NCBI GenBank assembly: GCA_947259815.1
Contig: CAMYNO010000118.1
Location: 1 to 8,013 of the forward strand
DNA length: 8,013 nucleotides
Direction of reading: 5' to 3'
Source: an uncultured Parvularculaceae bacterium
GTDB taxonomy: Bacteria; Pseudomonadota; Alphaproteobacteria; Caulobacterales; Parvularculaceae
The position numbers and the translations under genes are program-made. Position 1 is the first letter of the stretch; the number at the start of each line of letters is the position of its first letter. Shown here piece after piece: positions 6,232 to 8,013 of this stretch. A model generated the notes under the pieces. It saw nothing but the letters and a program-made list of their open reading frames with translations. It searched no databases and was not told the DNA's origin.

Positions 6232-7109
6232 GAGCCGCCGCCCAGACCGAGCGCTGCGTCGACCCGCCCCCACGGCCAGCGAGAAAGCAAACGGTCAAGC
6301 TTTTGCGGCATGGATTTCAGGTTGAGATAGTGGCGCAGCTTCGATTTATAGGACGCACCGTTTATCTGCGGTTGTTCGGCGTCGATCTCCCAGGGGTGAA
6401 AATAAAAAATGACCGGCCCATCAAGACGCGCCGCCGCACGGGCGATCAGGCGTTCGGACAGTTCATAAGGCGCGGCGCGAAACCAGCCGCCCCCGGCGCA
6501 GCTGACACGGCGCCCTAAAATATCCGTCGTCGCCACCGGCGCTTCTAGAAAGTCGCAATTCGCTAACGGATGATGCGGCGCCTGCGCGCCTTTAGCGTCG
6601 CCATAATGGTCGTGCGCGATAGGATGCGCACTTGAGGAATAACGATATCCGGCCCGGTGCAACATCTCATGCGCCCAGGGCGTGTTTCGGTCGATTGAAA
6701 ATCCGGCCGCGCGATAGCCTGTCACCTCAACGCCGCCGATATCCTCAAGAATGGCTTTGCTGCCTGTAATATCGTCGAAGAATTCTTCTCTGGTCTGATC
6801 ATTTACTTTTGTGTGATCGAGCCCATGGCTCGCCAGCTCGTGACCGCGCGCGACAATGTCTCGAATCAATTCCGGATAACGCTCAGCAACCCAGCCAAGC
6901 ACAAAAAAGGTCGCCTGCACGTCGTTTTTTTCAAACAGGTCGAGGCAGACCCGCGTCGCATCGGCCACGCGCGGGGCGAACCCGTCCCAACTGTCACGCG
7001 AGATGACGTCAGAGAACGCCCATACCTGAAAATAATCCTCCACATCGACCGACATGGCGAAGCGCGCAGGCGACGGCGCCGTTTCTGTGTCGATGGGCTG
7101 AACCGCCAT
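6228..7109 (-). CDS. Polysaccharide deacetylase (NodB/CE4), XrtA/PEP-CTERM locus subfamily (TIGR03006-like)
   Basis: Metal-dependent deacetylase expected to remove N-acetyl groups from an amino-sugar-containing exopolysaccharide or its precursor. The 293 residues hold one NodB domain. MSVDVEDYFQV (19-29) is the subfamily's version of the first motif, with the acidic pair around D22-D25. SHGLDH (94-99) supplies the H95-x3-H99 metal ligands. GYRAAGFSID (131-140) contains the conserved arginine, and YFHPWE (236-241) contains the C-terminal catalytic histidine. All key motifs are present, so activity is likely. There is no signal peptide, so it may act in the cytoplasm or depend on another factor for access. 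The ATG at 7109 has AAGGG (7122-7126) at a rather long 12-base distance; Met19 (7055) is a less supported alternative. It begins 18 bases after the upstream acidic gene and couples to the FemAB gene by ATGA. Its length is normal for the subfamily. Confidence 0.9.
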   Translation of the reverse strand: MAVQPIDTETAPSPARFAMSVDVEDYFQVWAFSDVISRDSWDGFAPRVADATRVCLDLFEKNDVQATFFVLGWVAERYPELIRDIVARGHELASHGLDHTKVNDQTREEFFDDITGSKAILEDIGGVEVTGYRAAGFSIDRNTPWAHEMLHRAGYRYSSSAHPIAHDHYGDAKGAQAPHHPLANCDFLEAPVATTDILGRRVSCAGGGWFRAAPYELSERLIARAAARLDGPVIFYFHPWEIDAEQPQINGASYKSKLRHYLNLKSMPQKLDRLLSRWPWGRVDAALGLGGGS

Positions 7110-7127
7110 GAGAAAGCTGCGCCCTTT

Positions 7128-8013
7128 TTACTTGAACAGGTCTTTTCGAACCTGGTCGAGCAGCTCTTCCGCACGCTGAAGGCTCGAAGAGATGAGTTCG
7201 CGCCGGCTGTTCTTGCGGCGCTGCATTTCGGTCAGCGACTTGCGCAATTTACGAACGCTTGAATGCGCCTCTTTCAACTCGCCCCGTGTCTCATCGACCG
7301 AGTCGCGGACCTTACGTCGCCATTCTTTCGTCTGAACCGACTTCAGCGGCGCAATCGCCGGTTCGCCCTCTTCCTCGTCGCTTTTAAATTCCTCGACCGG
7401 CTCGCCCGCAGCCGCGCTGGCGATTGCCGCGGCGACATCTTCAAGGGTCGCCTCTGGCTGCTCGGCGTCCTCAGCCGGGGTCGAGCGTTTTGCCCGGATG
7501 CGATCAAGCACGCTCCCGTCGCCGGGTTTTGGTTTCGCGGTCGGTTCGGTTGTCTCTTCCATTGTCTGCGCCTCTTCCTCGATAGAGTCTTCGCCAGCAT
7601 TGTCGATTGCCGCGCGTGTTTCTTCCTCGTTCGACGTTTCCATGTCAGTTTCGCTCACGGCTTCCGGTTCGGGTTCGGTTTCAGTTTCCGCCGTTTCTTC
7701 TTGTGCGGCGGCGGCTGGCGTTTCTTCTTCGTTGTCATCTTCCTTGTCGTCGCTGTTCATGTCGCTCTGCCCCTCATCCGTTTCAGCGTTTTCGCTCGCC
7801 GCTGTCTGAACCGGCGGCGCGCTTTCTTCGGCGAAAGTTTCGGCCGGTTCCATCACGTCGTCGCTGTCGTCAGCTTTCTCTTCGATCTCAACGGGTTTCA
7901 CCGCCGGCATCCGTTCGGCCGGCTCCGCATGCGGCGCATCGCGGGCGTCAAGTTCCTCGTCGTGAAGCTCGCCGATCACTAGCCTTGCAATTTCCTCGGT
8001 CACCTCATGGGCG
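7128..8013 (-). CDS. Acidic, largely disordered protein with a basic coiled-coil C-terminus, function unknown (5' end may be cut off)
   Basis: I do not recognise a family. The reading frame stays open to the window edge, so the N-terminus may lie beyond it; a GTG at 8001-8003 is the only visible candidate start and would give 291 residues. Counted from that GTG, a short helical segment (EEIARLVIGELHDEEL) is followed by a long Glu/Asp/Ala/Thr-rich stretch (about 27-155) of very low complexity, surely disordered. A small island GDGSVLDRIRAKRS (161-174) comes next, then an Ala-rich helix (184-200). The last 65 residues (227-291) are Arg/Lys-rich with heptad-like spacing (VRKLRKSLTEMQRRK, LQRAEELLDQVRKDLF), suggesting a coiled coil. 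There is no membrane helix or signal peptide. The stop lies 18 bases before the deacetylase start, so the two are probably co-transcribed. The acidic and basic halves could bind each other or bridge partners. A scaffold or regulator of the exopolysaccharide genes is inference only. Confidence 0.75.
   Translation of the reverse strand, partial: AHEVTEEIARLVIGELHDEELDARDAPHAEPAERMPAVKPVEIEEKADDSDDVMEPAETFAEESAPPVQTAASENAETDEGQSDMNSDDKEDDNEEETPAAAAQEETAETETEPEPEAVSETDMETSNEEETRAAIDNAGEDSIEEEAQTMEETTEPTAKPKPGDGSVLDRIRAKRSTPAEDAEQPEATLEDVAAAIASAAAGEPVEEFKSDEEEGEPAIAPLKSVQTKEWRRKVRDSVDETRGELKEAHSSVRKLRKSLTEMQRRKNSRRELISSSLQRAEELLDQVRKDLFK

Noticed and set aside
6813..7262. Plus-strand frame of 149 codons
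   Set aside because: It is antisense to the deacetylase N-terminal half and the end of the acidic gene; no motif.
7263..7982. Plus-strand frame of 239 codons, rich in Phe, Arg and Val
   Set aside because: It is the mirror of the acidic minus-strand gene: Glu and Asp codons read backwards give Phe/Leu/Val and no stops. It has no recognisable domain and no ribosome binding site, while the minus frame fits an operon.
1..8013. CRISPR arrays, tRNAs, rRNAs, insertion sequences, prophage or toxin–antitoxin genes
   Set aside because: No repeat–spacer periodicity, cloverleaf-like segment, transposase motif, terminal inverted repeat pair or paired small toxin/antitoxin genes were seen on reading both strands.

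Overview
The window looks like a chromosomal segment of a moderately GC-rich alphaproteobacterium. The M23 peptidase–bactofilin pair closely resembles the LmdC–BacA arrangement of stalked and budding alphaproteobacteria (Hyphomonadaceae, Caulobacterales, Rhodomicrobium). The minus-strand genes resemble the exopolysaccharide (EPS) genes that accompany exosortase A / PEP-CTERM systems. A Parvularculales or Hyphomonadales-type organism would fit both, but this placement is inferred from gene content only.

Layout. Bases 1-168 hold the 3' end of a DUF455 (ferritin-like) gene on the plus strand. After 172 intergenic bases comes a plus-strand pair, lmdC-like (341-1657) and bacA-like bactofilin (1641-2240), overlapping by 17 bases and closed by a strong bidirectional terminator (2284-2314). 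A small minus-strand gene for a three-helix membrane protein of unknown function (2344-2826) reads into the same terminator from the other side. It is divergent from a plus-strand nitrilase (2967-3971); the 140-base gap between them carries candidate promoters for both strands. The nitrilase collides tail-to-tail, with a 49-base antisense overlap, with a minus-strand operon. In transcription order that operon is: an acidic coiled-coil protein truncated by the window edge (7128-8013), a polysaccharide deacetylase (6228-7109), a FemAB/GNAT-type protein (5155-6231) and a glycosyltransferase (3923-5158). The last three are joined by ATGA stop/start overlaps.

How the genes work together. LmdC and BacA are expected to form a membrane-bound cytoskeletal polymer plus periplasmic endopeptidase that localises peptidoglycan remodelling. 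The deacetylase, FemAB-related protein and glycosyltransferase correspond to the families named for XrtA/PEP-CTERM-linked EPS loci (TIGR03006, TIGR03019 and TIGR03087, recalled from knowledge rather than searched). They probably help build or modify a surface polysaccharide. No exosortase, PEP-CTERM substrate, polymerase or exporter is visible here; if present they lie beyond base 8013 or elsewhere. The nitrilase is a complete enzyme with its Glu-Lys-Cys triad, and nothing in the sequence ties it functionally to either module.

No tRNA, rRNA, CRISPR array, insertion sequence or prophage gene was recognised. The least explained items are the acidic/basic bipartite protein heading the EPS operon, the small membrane protein, and the apparently leaderless nitrilase promoter.
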